DNA from: Corynebacterium glaucum
Lineage (GTDB): Bacteria; Actinomycetota; Actinomycetes; Mycobacteriales; Mycobacteriaceae
Assembly: GCF_002287505.1 (NCBI RefSeq)
Contig: NZ_CP019688.1
Coordinates: 682,001-746,000 of the forward strand
Length of the DNA: 64,000 bases
Reading direction: 5' to 3'
This document shows positions 1 to 7,949 of this stretch, in pieces. The translations under genes were made by a program, and so were the position numbers. The notes under the pieces were generated by a model that saw nothing but the letters and a program-made list of their open reading frames with translations, did not search any database and had not been told where the DNA came from. Position 1 is the first letter of the stretch. Each line of letters begins with the position of its first letter.

Positions 1-338
1 GCAGGGTGTGGGCGAAGCGCTCCCTCCCAGTGAAGTTGTTTGCTGTCAAGTCGTCTTGCTGCTCACGGCGACGGGGCTGGGAAGGATGAAGCGTGCACCC
101 CTTGCCGCATTGCGGGACAGCCTAACGGTTTATAACGATTTAGTCACGCACGGAGCACAAAATAGGTGAACAATGTCCGATTGGCCGCCTACCGGGCGAG
201 TGCTTTAGCGCCATTTCTGCAGGTATAGGGCAGAAACTACAACTAGGGTGATCTGTGTCACACATTCGCGCTTTGTGGGTACGTCGAGGTGGGATAGTAG
301 ACTCCTAGATTTCTAGATTGTGCACAGGAGGTTTGGCC
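1..338. other. Intergenic region upstream of the cold shock gene
   Basis: No convincing ORF is seen in the first 338 bases. The segment is more AT-rich than its surroundings and probably holds the cspB promoter and 5' leader. A GlxR-like site lies at 247-262 and a weak -10-like hexamer TAGACT at 298-303. Anything belonging to a gene to the left cannot be judged at the window edge. Confidence 0.5.
247..262. promoter_or_regulatory. Candidate GlxR (CRP-type) binding site
   Basis: GGTGATCTGTGTCACA fits the corynebacterial GlxR consensus TGTGA-N6-TCACA except for the first base. It lies about 75 bases upstream of the cspB start. That GlxR binds here is inference from the consensus. Confidence 0.4.
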
Positions 339-722
339 ATGCCTATTGGAAAGGTGAAGTGGTACGACGCGGACAAAGGATTCGGTTTCGCGTCGAATCC
401 AGGTGAAGAGGACGTTTTCATCGGAAAGAACGTGCTTCCCGACGGCGTCGATGAGCTCGTGGCCGGCCAGCGCGTCGAGTTCGACTTCGCCGCCGGCCGC
501 CGCGGCCCGCAGGCGCTGCGCGTCAAGGTGCTCGACACTCCGAAGCGCCGCCCCACGCACCAGCGCAAGCCGGAAGAGCTGGGCAGCATGCTCGCCGATG
601 TCATGACGATGATCGAGACCCAGATCCAGCCGGCACTCACCGCCGGGCGCTACCCGGACCGCAAGGAGTCGCGCCAGGTCGCCGAAATCTTGCGCGCCGT
701 TGCCAAGGAGCTCGACGCTTAA
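339..722 (+). CDS. cspB: Cold shock protein, long corynebacterial form
   Basis: A 127-residue single-stranded nucleic-acid-binding protein. The N-terminal half is a cold shock domain with the RNP1-type stretch KWYDADKGFGF and the RNP2-type DVFIG. The C-terminal half, about 60 residues, extends beyond the usual 66-70-residue Csp and is charged. Long Csps of this size are known in corynebacteria, hence the symbol. The ATG at 339 is chosen because AGGAGG lies at 326-331; an upstream in-frame ATG at 318 has no such site. It likely acts as an RNA chaperone. It is convergent with the DUF2771 gene, 24 bases away. Confidence 0.85.
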   Translation: MPIGKVKWYDADKGFGFASNPGEEDVFIGKNVLPDGVDELVAGQRVEFDFAAGRRGPQALRVKVLDTPKRRPTHQRKPEELGSMLADVMTMIETQIQPALTAGRYPDRKESRQVAEILRAVAKELDA

Positions 723-746
723 CGACGGCTTGCGTTCGGCGACGCT

Positions 747-1259
747 CTATTCAAACCCGACCGACCACGTGGCGATGACCGGGATCTCTTCTCCCGCATC
801 GTCTACGTCTACGCCAAGGGCGGAAACCTCGCCCACCACCAGCCGCGCGCCGGTATCAGTGACGGCATCGGCGTTGTACTGCGCTGCTTCGCCGGAGGTA
901 AAGACGACTTCGTTGTTCGCGGCCGGATCGTCGTAGATCAGCAGCATCCGCCAGCTCAGTGCTGCGATTTCGTCGGGGACTTTGAAGGTGACCTCGTCGG
1001 AATCCAGCGACATAGTCGGGGGAGTGCCGCCGGTGCACTCCTCGTCGAGCTCGCAGACTGTGTACGGCTCGATCTCGCGCGTCTCGCCTGCCGAGCTCAC
1101 CTCAATGCGGATGTCGCTCGCCGGGGTACCCGGGCGGGCGCTTTGCCACTCCATGAACATGTACACGGCGGCAACGAGGACGAGTGCCGCCATCGCGATG
1201 AGCGCGATCTGGTTCCAATTTTGGGTTTTCTTGCCCGCTGCGCGCTTGGTGTCAGACAT
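747..1259 (-). CDS. DUF2771-type membrane-anchored protein
   Basis: A 170-residue protein with a short basic N-terminus, one hydrophobic segment at about residues 16-36, then an exported domain rich in Asp, Glu and Val. The layout matches the corynebacterial DUF2771 family, whose function is not established. The start MSDTKR at 1259 is preferred over the upstream in-frame ATG at 1283, which would lie inside the neighbouring coding region. The cyclotransferase gene ends 10 bases upstream on the same strand, so the two probably form an operon. Confidence 0.65.
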   Translation of the reverse strand: MSDTKRAAGKKTQNWNQIALIAMAALVLVAAVYMFMEWQSARPGTPASDIRIEVSSAGETREIEPYTVCELDEECTGGTPPTMSLDSDEVTFKVPDEIAALSWRMLLIYDDPAANNEVVFTSGEAAQYNADAVTDTGARLVVGEVSALGVDVDDAGEEIPVIATWSVGFE

Positions 1260-1269
1260 GGTGAGAAGT

Positions 1270-2064
1270 CTAGCGAGGCACAAATGCCACCCGGTACATG
1301 TCCGGCCACCGCTTGCCGGTCAGGTAGAACTCGTCGGTTCCCGGAATGTGCGCGATGCCGTTGAGCACGTTGTTCGGATCGGCGACAGCGTTATTCGGCA
1401 CGTCGGAGGCGTCGATCACCGCGGTGACGCTGCCCGTGTCGGCGTCGATGCGGACGATGTCTGTGGTGGTGAAGATGTTGGCGTACACCTCATCGCCAAC
1501 GCACTCGAGCTCGTTGAGATCTTCCACGGGCTTGCCATCGAGCTCAACGGTGAAGCGTTCGCGTTCTTCGAAGGTGCGGGGGTCCATGCGGCGCAGTTCT
1601 GCCGAGCCGTCGGAGAAGATCACCTCATCGGCGTCCTCCCGGTAACAAATGCCCCAGCCTTCGCCTTCGTACGCCACCCGCTCGAGCTCTTCAAGCGTTT
1701 CGGCATCGCGGCGCATGGCGACGCCTGCTTGCCAGGTCAACTGCCACAGTGAATCGTCGACAAGCGTGATGCCCTCCCCGAAAAACTCCGGGTCGATGTC
1801 TTTGGAGACAAGCTCTGCGCCGTCGAGTTCGCGGCGGTAGATCCGTGATTCGCCGTGCTGGCCGGTGCCGACAACGAGCGTGCCGTCAGGGGCCACCTCG
1901 AGGCCCTGGGTGAAGCTGGTGTCGTCGAAGTCGTAGCGTTCCTGCACCACCGCCGTCAGCTCCTCGGGGGAATCAGACGCGATGTTGGTGCTGCACGCAC
2001 TGGCGGCCAACGCGACGGCAGCTGTGGACGCGGCGAGGATGCGACGCAGAAGACGGTGAGCCAT
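1270..2064 (-). CDS. Glutaminyl-peptide cyclotransferase-type lipoprotein
   Basis: A 264-residue predicted lipoprotein. The signal peptide ends in the lipobox LAASAC, so the mature protein starts at about Cys 24. The remainder resembles the plant-type glutamine cyclotransferase beta-propeller, with repeats such as SFTQGLEVAPDG and a C-terminal NVLNGIAHIPGTDEFYLTGK stretch. Such enzymes convert N-terminal glutamine to pyroglutamate, here on the outer face of the membrane. The start MAHRLLRRIL puts the basic n-region directly before the hydrophobic core. It is first in a probable operon with the DUF2771 gene and divergent from DUF3027. Confidence 0.75.
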   Translation of the reverse strand: MAHRLLRRILAASTAAVALAASACSTNIASDSPEELTAVVQERYDFDDTSFTQGLEVAPDGTLVVGTGQHGESRIYRRELDGAELVSKDIDPEFFGEGITLVDDSLWQLTWQAGVAMRRDAETLEELERVAYEGEGWGICYREDADEVIFSDGSAELRRMDPRTFEERERFTVELDGKPVEDLNELECVGDEVYANIFTTTDIVRIDADTGSVTAVIDASDVPNNAVADPNNVLNGIAHIPGTDEFYLTGKRWPDMYRVAFVPR

Positions 2065-2100
2065 GCCCACCATCTTGCACCACCCAGATTGCAGGCAACG

Positions 2101-2113
2101 CATAATAGGAGGG
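2101..2113 (+). promoter_or_regulatory. -10 element placing the transcript start at the DUF3027 GTG
   Basis: CATAAT at 2101-2106 ends six bases before the GTG at 2113. A transcript from it would begin at or next to the start codon, giving a leaderless mRNA, which is common in actinobacteria. AGGAGG at 2107-2112 abuts the GTG with no spacer, so it cannot be a normal ribosome binding site. Confidence 0.4.
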
Positions 2114-2811
2114 TGTCTGATCCGAAGAAGCGTTCACGCAACCGCTCGCGCCGCCGGCCCGCGGCGCAGTCGACCCTTCTCACTCCGGAGGCCGTAGCCG
2201 TCGCTCTCGAGGGCCTAGAAGAGGTTGCCGACGACGACGAGATTGGCGAGCACGTCGGTGTCACGGGACTGAGCGCGAACGTGGCCACCCACCGCTTCGA
2301 AGCGACCGTGCCGGGGTATGCCGGGTGGGAGTGGAACGTAGTCGTGGCCTGCGCTACCGGCTCCGACGTGGTCACCATTAACGAGGTTGCGCTCGTGCCC
2401 GCCAACGGCGCGCTTGAAGCGCCGGACTGGGTGCCGTATTCCGAGCGCTTGTTGCCCGGCGATCTCGGCCCCGGCGACATCATGGAGCTTGCGCCGGGCG
2501 ACCCGCGGGTCACGGAAGACTCGTTCTCCCGCCACGCGATTACCTTCCCCGGGCGTGAGACGAAGCGCTACCTCACCGAGCAGGGCTTGACCGAGGCGGA
2601 GAAGCGCTGGCGCACCGGAGAGTACGGCCCGAACAGCGAGTTCGCGGAAAAGGCGACGCTGCACTGCCGCAGCTGTGCGTTCTACCTGCCGATGGGGGAG
2701 CCGGTCGGCGACAACTTCGGGGTGTGCACCAACGAGTTCTCGGCCGACGGGCACGTTGTGGCGGCGTCGTACGGATGCGGTGCCCACTCGGACACGACGG
2801 TGGCGGACTAG
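2113..2811 (+). CDS. DUF3027 family protein
   Basis: A 232-residue protein with a very basic first 20 residues followed by the acidic, tryptophan-containing body typical of the actinobacterial DUF3027 family. The C-terminal part carries CRSC, then single cysteines in FGVCTNE and YGCGAHSD, a possible metal site. Function is unknown. The GTG at 2113 follows a close -10 hexamer. It is divergent from the cyclotransferase lipoprotein and convergent with the VOC gene, whose end lies 7 bases away. Confidence 0.7.
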   Translation: MSDPKKRSRNRSRRRPAAQSTLLTPEAVAVALEGLEEVADDDEIGEHVGVTGLSANVATHRFEATVPGYAGWEWNVVVACATGSDVVTINEVALVPANGALEAPDWVPYSERLLPGDLGPGDIMELAPGDPRVTEDSFSRHAITFPGRETKRYLTEQGLTEAEKRWRTGEYGPNSEFAEKATLHCRSCAFYLPMGEPVGDNFGVCTNEFSADGHVVAASYGCGAHSDTTVAD

Positions 2812-2817
2812 CTCCGG

Positions 2818-3231
2818 CTACTTGGCCGAGTCGGCGTACGCAGCCTGAAACTCCTGGCTCGGATCGATGGGTTCAATTACGTCTACTAGCACGTTATCTG
2901 GCCCGATCAGAATGAAGTGGCGCTGCCCAAACGCTTCATCACGAAGCTCGAGGGCGGTGTCCAAGCCTCGGGTGGCGACAAGGTCTGTGTAAACCGCGTC
3001 AGCATCATCCACCTCGATGTTGAAGAGGATGCCTGCTGGTGCGCTTGAGTAACCGGTTGGGATCGTCTCGTGGTGCTGGTCAAGGATGGCCAGCTCAAAA
3101 TCACCGTGGCGAAGACTCGCGTACCAATCGGAGCTGAATGTGGGTTCGAAGTTGAAGTAGTCGACGTAAAACTTTGCGGCTTGGGCAACATCGTTCGACA
3201 TCAGGACAGGGTAGGTGCTTGTAATGACCAC
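2818..3231 (-). CDS. VOC (glyoxalase/bleomycin-resistance-like) family protein
   Basis: A 137-residue vicinal-oxygen-chelate fold protein. The beta-alpha-beta start (YPVLMSNDVAQAAKFYVDYF) and the C-terminal FILIGPDNVLVDVIEPI strand are typical of this superfamily, which includes lyases, dioxygenases and drug-binding proteins. The substrate is unknown. The GTG at 3231 has GGAG five bases upstream; the longer GTG at 3237 would abut that site. It is divergent from a TetR gene across a shared palindrome, so it is probably that regulator's target. Confidence 0.75.
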   Translation of the reverse strand: MVITSTYPVLMSNDVAQAAKFYVDYFNFEPTFSSDWYASLRHGDFELAILDQHHETIPTGYSSAPAGILFNIEVDDADAVYTDLVATRGLDTALELRDEAFGQRHFILIGPDNVLVDVIEPIDPSQEFQAAYADSAK

Positions 3232-3243
3232 GGACACTCCTTA

Positions 3244-3292
3244 ACGTACGGACTGTATGTATCGGGTTCCACTATACATACAGCATGTACGT
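3244..3292. promoter_or_regulatory. Large inverted repeat, probable TetR operator
   Basis: CTGTATGTAT (3253-3262) and ATACATACAG (3274-3283) are perfect arms around an 11-base spacer. Outer arms ACGTAC (3244-3249) and GTACGT (3287-3292) share the same centre at 3268. Overall, 16 of 19 positions pair per arm. It fills the gap between the divergent VOC and TetR genes. Confidence 0.7.
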
Positions 3293-3300
3293 AAGGAGAG

Positions 3301-3900
3301 ATGATGGCGAGATCTACTGCGGAGGAAACGCAACGAACCCGCGAGCGGGTGTTGCAAGAAGCGCAGGCACAATTTGCAGCCCGCGGATATGCCGGTGCCT
3401 CGCTCGAAGAGATTGCTACACGCGCTTCGGTGACCCGGGGAGCTGTCTACCACCACTTCACCAACAAAAGCGGTTTGTTCCAGGCGGTGATGGGTGCGCT
3501 CCAGTCACAAGTTGCGGCAGAAGTTCGGCAGGCGGCCGAGAACACAGGGCCCGATGCAGAAGCGAGGCTGCGCGCTGGTTGCCACGCTTTTGTAGATGCC
3601 ATTACCGAGCCCTCCCGGCTACGCATCTTGCTCGTAGAGGCTCCGTCTGCGGTGGGGTGGCGAGCCTGGCGAGAAGCTGACGCAGCGAACTCGGAGGTCC
3701 TCTTGCGGGGCGGCCTCAGAGAATGCGGCGTCGACGCGGCACTAATTGACGCGTACGTGGTCCAACTTTCGGGTGCCATGAATGAAGCGGCGCTTTGGAT
3801 CGCGGACCAGAGAAATTCGGCAGAAAGTAGAACGAAGTCACATCGCGTGCTCGATGCGGTGTTGGACTCGGTACAACTAGCCTGCAACGGGAGAGAATAG
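3301..3900 (+). CDS. TetR/AcrR family transcriptional regulator
   Basis: A 199-residue regulator. The HTH lies at about residues 33-52 (SLEEIATRASVTRGAVYHHF), followed by a helical ligand-binding domain. The ATG at 3301 follows AGGAG; a second ATG at 3304 is also possible. It probably represses itself and the divergent VOC gene through the palindrome at 3244-3292. Its stop codon directly abuts the end of the convergent aminotransferase-like gene. Confidence 0.85.
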   Translation: MMARSTAEETQRTRERVLQEAQAQFAARGYAGASLEEIATRASVTRGAVYHHFTNKSGLFQAVMGALQSQVAAEVRQAAENTGPDAEARLRAGCHAFVDAITEPSRLRILLVEAPSAVGWRAWREADAANSEVLLRGGLRECGVDAALIDAYVVQLSGAMNEAALWIADQRNSAESRTKSHRVLDAVLDSVQLACNGRE

Positions 3901-4719
3901 TCACACCGTCGCTGCGCTGCGGCGCCGCACCTCGTTCACCTCGCGGTGCGAGGGGACGCCGTGGCGGTCGAACAGCAGGCGCGCCGGGCGCTTCGTGCCG
4001 TACTCGATCCACGTATCCACTAGCCGCGCTCCGTAGACCGGGTCGATCACCCACACCTCGCGGTCCATCAGATCGCCGCGGTCGAAGCCGCGCGGCTCTT
4101 CGACGATCTCCACGCCTTGGTGGCCGAGCAAGTCGAGCACGCTTTCCAGCGCGATTGAGTGAGCCGTGTCCGGGTGGGAGGAAACGCGCACTCGACCAGG
4201 CTCGACAACCAAAAGCGGGTACATGATGGCGGAAATGACGCGGGACGAGGCGTCGACAAGCAAGCCCTCATGAGCCCCGAGCTGTGCCAACTGGGACTGC
4301 TGCCACCCGACATCCGGGCCGAACGTGCCGGGTTCGAGCCGCTCGTCGGGGATGGGAAGTGAGTGCACCGTGATTTCTGACGGTGCTGGAGCGAGCGGGC
4401 GAAGCGCGAGCGACGGGGTGCCGCTACGGACTTCGAGCACTCCGCGCCGGGTGCCGGAGACTCCCGCGATGGTGATGCGCAGCCGCTGCAGGTCCGCCAC
4501 AGACACACCGAGTTTCCGAAGCGCTGGGATGTAACGGTCCGCATCCGTCAACGCCCCCTCCGTTACGGCGAAGTTGAACAGTTCCACTGCGTCCTTCCCG
4601 GTCCTTCCCGCGGTCATTTTCAGCGCCCTAACAGTATCTGTATTTGGAAAACCACCACCCGGGTGCCAGTCTATGACAGGTATTGGGCAGATAATCCCAA
4701 TGCCCATCCAACGTTTCAT
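3901..4719 (-). CDS. Class IV aminotransferase-like protein (aminodeoxychorismate lyase fold), possibly inactive
   Basis: A 272-residue protein. From about residue 145 it follows the fold-type IV PLP enzyme pattern: GAHEGLLVDASSRVIS, then a helix IALESVLDLLGHQGVEIVEEP, then DREVWVIDPVYGARLV. The position where related actinobacterial proteins have K-G-P-D, with the PLP lysine, reads F-G-P-D here. The N-terminal half matches poorly. It may therefore lack transaminase or lyase activity, or use another residue. The start at 4719 lies 26 bases from the divergent permease; Met5 at 4707 is an alternative. Confidence 0.5.
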   Translation of the reverse strand: MKRWMGIGIICPIPVIDWHPGGGFPNTDTVRALKMTAGRTGKDAVELFNFAVTEGALTDADRYIPALRKLGVSVADLQRLRITIAGVSGTRRGVLEVRSGTPSLALRPLAPAPSEITVHSLPIPDERLEPGTFGPDVGWQQSQLAQLGAHEGLLVDASSRVISAIMYPLLVVEPGRVRVSSHPDTAHSIALESVLDLLGHQGVEIVEEPRGFDRGDLMDREVWVIDPVYGARLVDTWIEYGTKRPARLLFDRHGVPSHREVNEVRRRSAATV

Positions 4720-4745
4720 TGCACAGCAAAGGGCCTTGATTTCCT

Positions 4746-6224
4746 GTGACTACACGACACGTGCCCGCGCCCGAACAGGGCGCGCCCGCCGAAACCGCGC
4801 CGACCGGTGGACTCGACCGATTTTTTCACATCACTGAGCGCGGCTCCACCGTCGGGCGCGAGATCCGCGGCGGTGTGGTCACCTTCTTCGCGATGGCCTA
4901 CATCGTGCTGCTCAACCCCCTGATCATCGGCACCAGCCCCGACCGCGAAGGCACCGTGCTGGGCATCCCGCAGGTCGCCGCCGTCACGGCGCTGGTTGCC
5001 GGCGTGATGTGCATCCTCTTCGGTGTGATTGCGAAGTACCCCTTCGGCATCGCGACCGGTCTGGGGCTGAACACGCTGGTGGCCGTGACACTGGTGGGGC
5101 AGCAGGGGCTGACCTGGCCTGAGGCTATGGGCCTGGTGGTCATTGACGGCATCATCATCTGCATCCTGGCCATCACCGGCTTCCGCACCGCCGTGTTCAA
5201 CGCCATCCCGAACTCGATGAAGGTGGCCATGAGTGTGGGCATCGGCATGTTCATCGCCATGATCGGGCTTGTCGACGCCGGCTTCGTCCGCCGCGTGCCG
5301 GACGCCGCGATGACCACCGTGCCGGTCCAGCTCGGCTTCGAGGGCTCCATCGCGTCTTGGCCCACGCTCGTGTTTGTGATCGGCCTGATCATCTGCGGCT
5401 TCATGGTGATCCGCAACATCCCCGGCGGGCTGTTCATCGGCATCATCGCCACCACCATCATCGCCATGATCGTCGAGGCTGCCACCGGCACCGGGTCCTC
5501 GGCGGACGACCCGCACGGCTGGTCGCTTGCCGTGCCGCGCCTGCCGGAGTCTTTCGGGGGTGTGCCGGATCTCTCCCTGGTAGGCAACGTCGATCTGATC
5601 GGCGCCTTCATCAACGCCGGTGCGATTGCCGCCTCGCTGATGGTGTTCACGCTCGTGCTGGCGAACTTCTTCGACGCCATGGGCACTATGACCGCGCTTG
5701 GCCGCCAGGCTGAGCTGGCAGATGAGAACGGCAACCTGCCGGACATGAAGCGCGCCCTGGTGGTCGAGGGCTTCGGCGCCGTCGCTGGTGGTTTCGCCTC
5801 CAGCTCCTCCAACACCGTCTACGTCGACTCCTCCGCCGGTATCGCCGACGGTGCCCGCACCGGCCTGGCCAATGTGATCACCGGGCTGCTCTTCCTCGCG
5901 GCGATGTTCCTCACCCCGCTCTACGAGATCGTGCCCATCGAGGCCGCGGCACCCGTCCTGGTCGTCGTCGGCGCGCTGATGATGATGCAGGTCGGCTCGA
6001 TCGAGTGGGAGAAGTTCCACGTTGCGCTGCCGGCCTTCCTCACCATCGTGGTCATGCCGTTCACCTACTCCATCGCCAACGGCATCGGCGTCGGCTTCAT
6101 CGCCTTCACCGTCATGGCTGTTTTCGCAGGCAAGACCAAAGACATCCACTGGATTATGTGGCTCATCTCAGCTCTGTTCGTGGTCTACTTCGTCCAGGGC
6201 CCGTTGCTCGCCGCGCTCAGCTAG
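4746..6224 (+). CDS. NCS2-family purine (xanthine/guanine/adenine-type) permease
   Basis: A 492-residue membrane transporter with 12-14 hydrophobic segments. The early stretch EIRGGVVTFFAMAYIVLLNP and the later SSSNTVYVDSSAGIADGART are hallmarks of the AzgA-like branch of the NCS2 nucleobase:cation symporters. The start is the GTG at 4746. TrmH begins 9 bases downstream and may be cotranscribed. The exact base imported cannot be told from sequence. Confidence 0.85.
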   Translation: MTTRHVPAPEQGAPAETAPTGGLDRFFHITERGSTVGREIRGGVVTFFAMAYIVLLNPLIIGTSPDREGTVLGIPQVAAVTALVAGVMCILFGVIAKYPFGIATGLGLNTLVAVTLVGQQGLTWPEAMGLVVIDGIIICILAITGFRTAVFNAIPNSMKVAMSVGIGMFIAMIGLVDAGFVRRVPDAAMTTVPVQLGFEGSIASWPTLVFVIGLIICGFMVIRNIPGGLFIGIIATTIIAMIVEAATGTGSSADDPHGWSLAVPRLPESFGGVPDLSLVGNVDLIGAFINAGAIAASLMVFTLVLANFFDAMGTMTALGRQAELADENGNLPDMKRALVVEGFGAVAGGFASSSSNTVYVDSSAGIADGARTGLANVITGLLFLAAMFLTPLYEIVPIEAAAPVLVVVGALMMMQVGSIEWEKFHVALPAFLTIVVMPFTYSIANGIGVGFIAFTVMAVFAGKTKDIHWIMWLISALFVVYFVQGPLLAALS

Positions 6225-6233
6225 GAGCAATTT

Positions 6234-7046
6234 TTGCTTATCGACGACCCCTTGGACCCCCGCCTCGACGACATCCGTGACCTGAAGCATTCGGATACGG
6301 AAAAGGGGCTGGTGTATGGCGAGGGCCCGCTGGTGTGCGAGCGCCTGATTGCGTCGCGCTTTCCAGTGCGCGCCGTGTTTGGGTTCGGGGGCCGTCTCGC
6401 TACGTTTTTGGAGTCCCACGGCGAGGATCTCGCGCGACGCGACATCCCCGTCTACGAGATAACCCGCGAGATCATGGGCCAGGTCGCCGGCTACGACATG
6501 CACCGCGGCCTGCTCGCGTCCGCCGACAAGCCTGATCCGATGGAGGTGGGAGAGGTCATCGATACCGCCCGCACTGTCGTGGTGCTCGAGGGCGTCGGCG
6601 ACCACGAGAACATTGGCGCAATCTTCCGAAACGCCGCCGGCATGGGCGTTGACGGCGTGCTGTTCGGCGCGAGCTGCGCCGACCCCCTCTACCGCCGCAG
6701 TGTCCGCGTCTCGATGGGGCACGTACTGCGCACCCCGTTCGCGCACCTCGACGGCACGCCTACCACGTGGCAGCGCAGCCTTGCGCAGCTTCAAGACGCC
6801 GGTTTCCATGTCGTCGCGCTCACCCCGGCGCACGATGCGGTCGAACTGAAAGACGCCGTGCGCGACCCCGACACCGGCGAGCAGTACGACAAGATCGCGT
6901 TCCTTGTCGGTGGGGAAGGGCCAGGGCTCACTGAGCACGCGATGCGCGCCGCTGACGTGCGGGCGCAGATTCCGATGGCACCCGGCACCGACTCGCTCAA
7001 TGTAGCGACATCCGCTGCCATCGCGTTCTACGAGCGCATGCGATAG
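6234..7046 (+). CDS. TrmH/SpoU family RNA 2'-O-methyltransferase
   Basis: A 270-residue SPOUT-class methyltransferase. The three knot motifs are ENIGAIFRNAAGMGVDGVLF (about 122-141), LVGGEGPGLTEHAM (about 224-237) and PGTDSLNVATSAAIAFYE near the C-terminus. The N-terminal 90 residues form a substrate-binding domain. The target RNA is not predictable. The start is TTG 6234 with AGGAG at 6223-6227. A copy of the repeated 11-mer GCTTATCGACG begins inside the start codon. Confidence 0.85.
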   Translation: MLIDDPLDPRLDDIRDLKHSDTEKGLVYGEGPLVCERLIASRFPVRAVFGFGGRLATFLESHGEDLARRDIPVYEITREIMGQVAGYDMHRGLLASADKPDPMEVGEVIDTARTVVVLEGVGDHENIGAIFRNAAGMGVDGVLFGASCADPLYRRSVRVSMGHVLRTPFAHLDGTPTTWQRSLAQLQDAGFHVVALTPAHDAVELKDAVRDPDTGEQYDKIAFLVGGEGPGLTEHAMRAADVRAQIPMAPGTDSLNVATSAAIAFYERMR

Positions 7047-7055
7047 CCCTGGAAC

Positions 7056-7919
7056 TTACCGGTCCGAGTTGCGCAGGCGCTCCTGCAGCGAATCCTTCGC
7101 CTGGCCGAGACGGCGCCGCAGGCTCCGGCCAACACGGCGCGCGGCAGCGACGGAGGCGTCGGCGAGCTCTGCGAATTCGTTGCCCTCGTCGGTGTCGCCG
7201 GCAGCTTCGTAGTCGTCGTATGCCTTGTCCTTCTCGGCGAACTTGACGGCGACCTCGTTGACGGTCTTGGTCTTCTTTTCCTGTTTCTTGGCAATCTTCG
7301 GCTCGGGCCTGCCGTCGATGGCGTAGCCCACCACGTGCACGTCGGGCCCGCCGGCACCCGGCTCGAGGTCAATCCCGATCCAGTTCTTCTGCGCCTCCCG
7401 CACCAGATCCTTCGGCTCAAACGGCAAGGTGATGCCGCCGAGCTGCTCGGCCTTCTCACCGGCCCAGTACGGCGCCTCGAACGGCTCGGGCAGACCGATA
7501 TCTTCCAGCACCTGCTCGCGGGTCGCCGTCAACGAGCGCCGCAGATTCTCGCCGACGTAGTGCGCAAAGCCTGCGTAGTCGGAGTCGGTGCCCTCCGCGA
7601 ACATGTACGTTTCCGCCGCGGGCAGCGCCTCTCGCAGATAACCCACGGTTTCGGTGAGCTTTTCCGAGTCGGCCACAAAGGTCTGCACTACGGCCACACC
7701 GGGGTAGCCGGCGATGTAGAACTCGTCGCGGCCCGGTTTGGAGGACCGGTTGAGCGGGAACTCGCCAATCGGAGTGATCGGCCAAGTCGGGTTGATCTGG
7801 GCCAGCAGTTTGCGGCCGAATCCACGGTCGGCCTTGGGTTCTGCGTCCAGCACCGAACCGGGATCTGCGGTGGTGACAAACCAGAAGGTGACAATCGCCG
7901 GGTAGCTAATCGTGTGCAT
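7056..7919 (-). CDS. Conserved actinobacterial protein of unknown function, resembling DUF6928
   Basis: A 287-residue soluble protein. Residues 1-200 form a compact domain beginning ISYPAIVTFWFVTTADPGSV, with FYIAGYPGVAVVQTFV and a Trp-rich FEAPYWAGEK segment. After about residue 205 it becomes a charged low-complexity helical tail. The family resemblance to DUF6928 is from memory and not certain. It lies between the convergent trmH and sepH, which is 30 bases upstream on the same strand, so it may be cotranscribed with sepH. Confidence 0.55.
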   Translation of the reverse strand: MHTISYPAIVTFWFVTTADPGSVLDAEPKADRGFGRKLLAQINPTWPITPIGEFPLNRSSKPGRDEFYIAGYPGVAVVQTFVADSEKLTETVGYLREALPAAETYMFAEGTDSDYAGFAHYVGENLRRSLTATREQVLEDIGLPEPFEAPYWAGEKAEQLGGITLPFEPKDLVREAQKNWIGIDLEPGAGGPDVHVVGYAIDGRPEPKIAKKQEKKTKTVNEVAVKFAEKDKAYDDYEAAGDTDEGNEFAELADASVAAARRVGRSLRRRLGQAKDSLQERLRNSDR

Positions 7920-7949
7920 GCGGTTGGGCTCCTCTTACTCCCCGCTGGG

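Noticed and set aside
4716-6149. 477-codon open frame antisense to the NCS2 permease
   Set aside because: It is His/Asp/Gly-rich low-complexity sequence, the usual product of reading a GC-rich gene backwards. The plus-strand permease is unmistakable.
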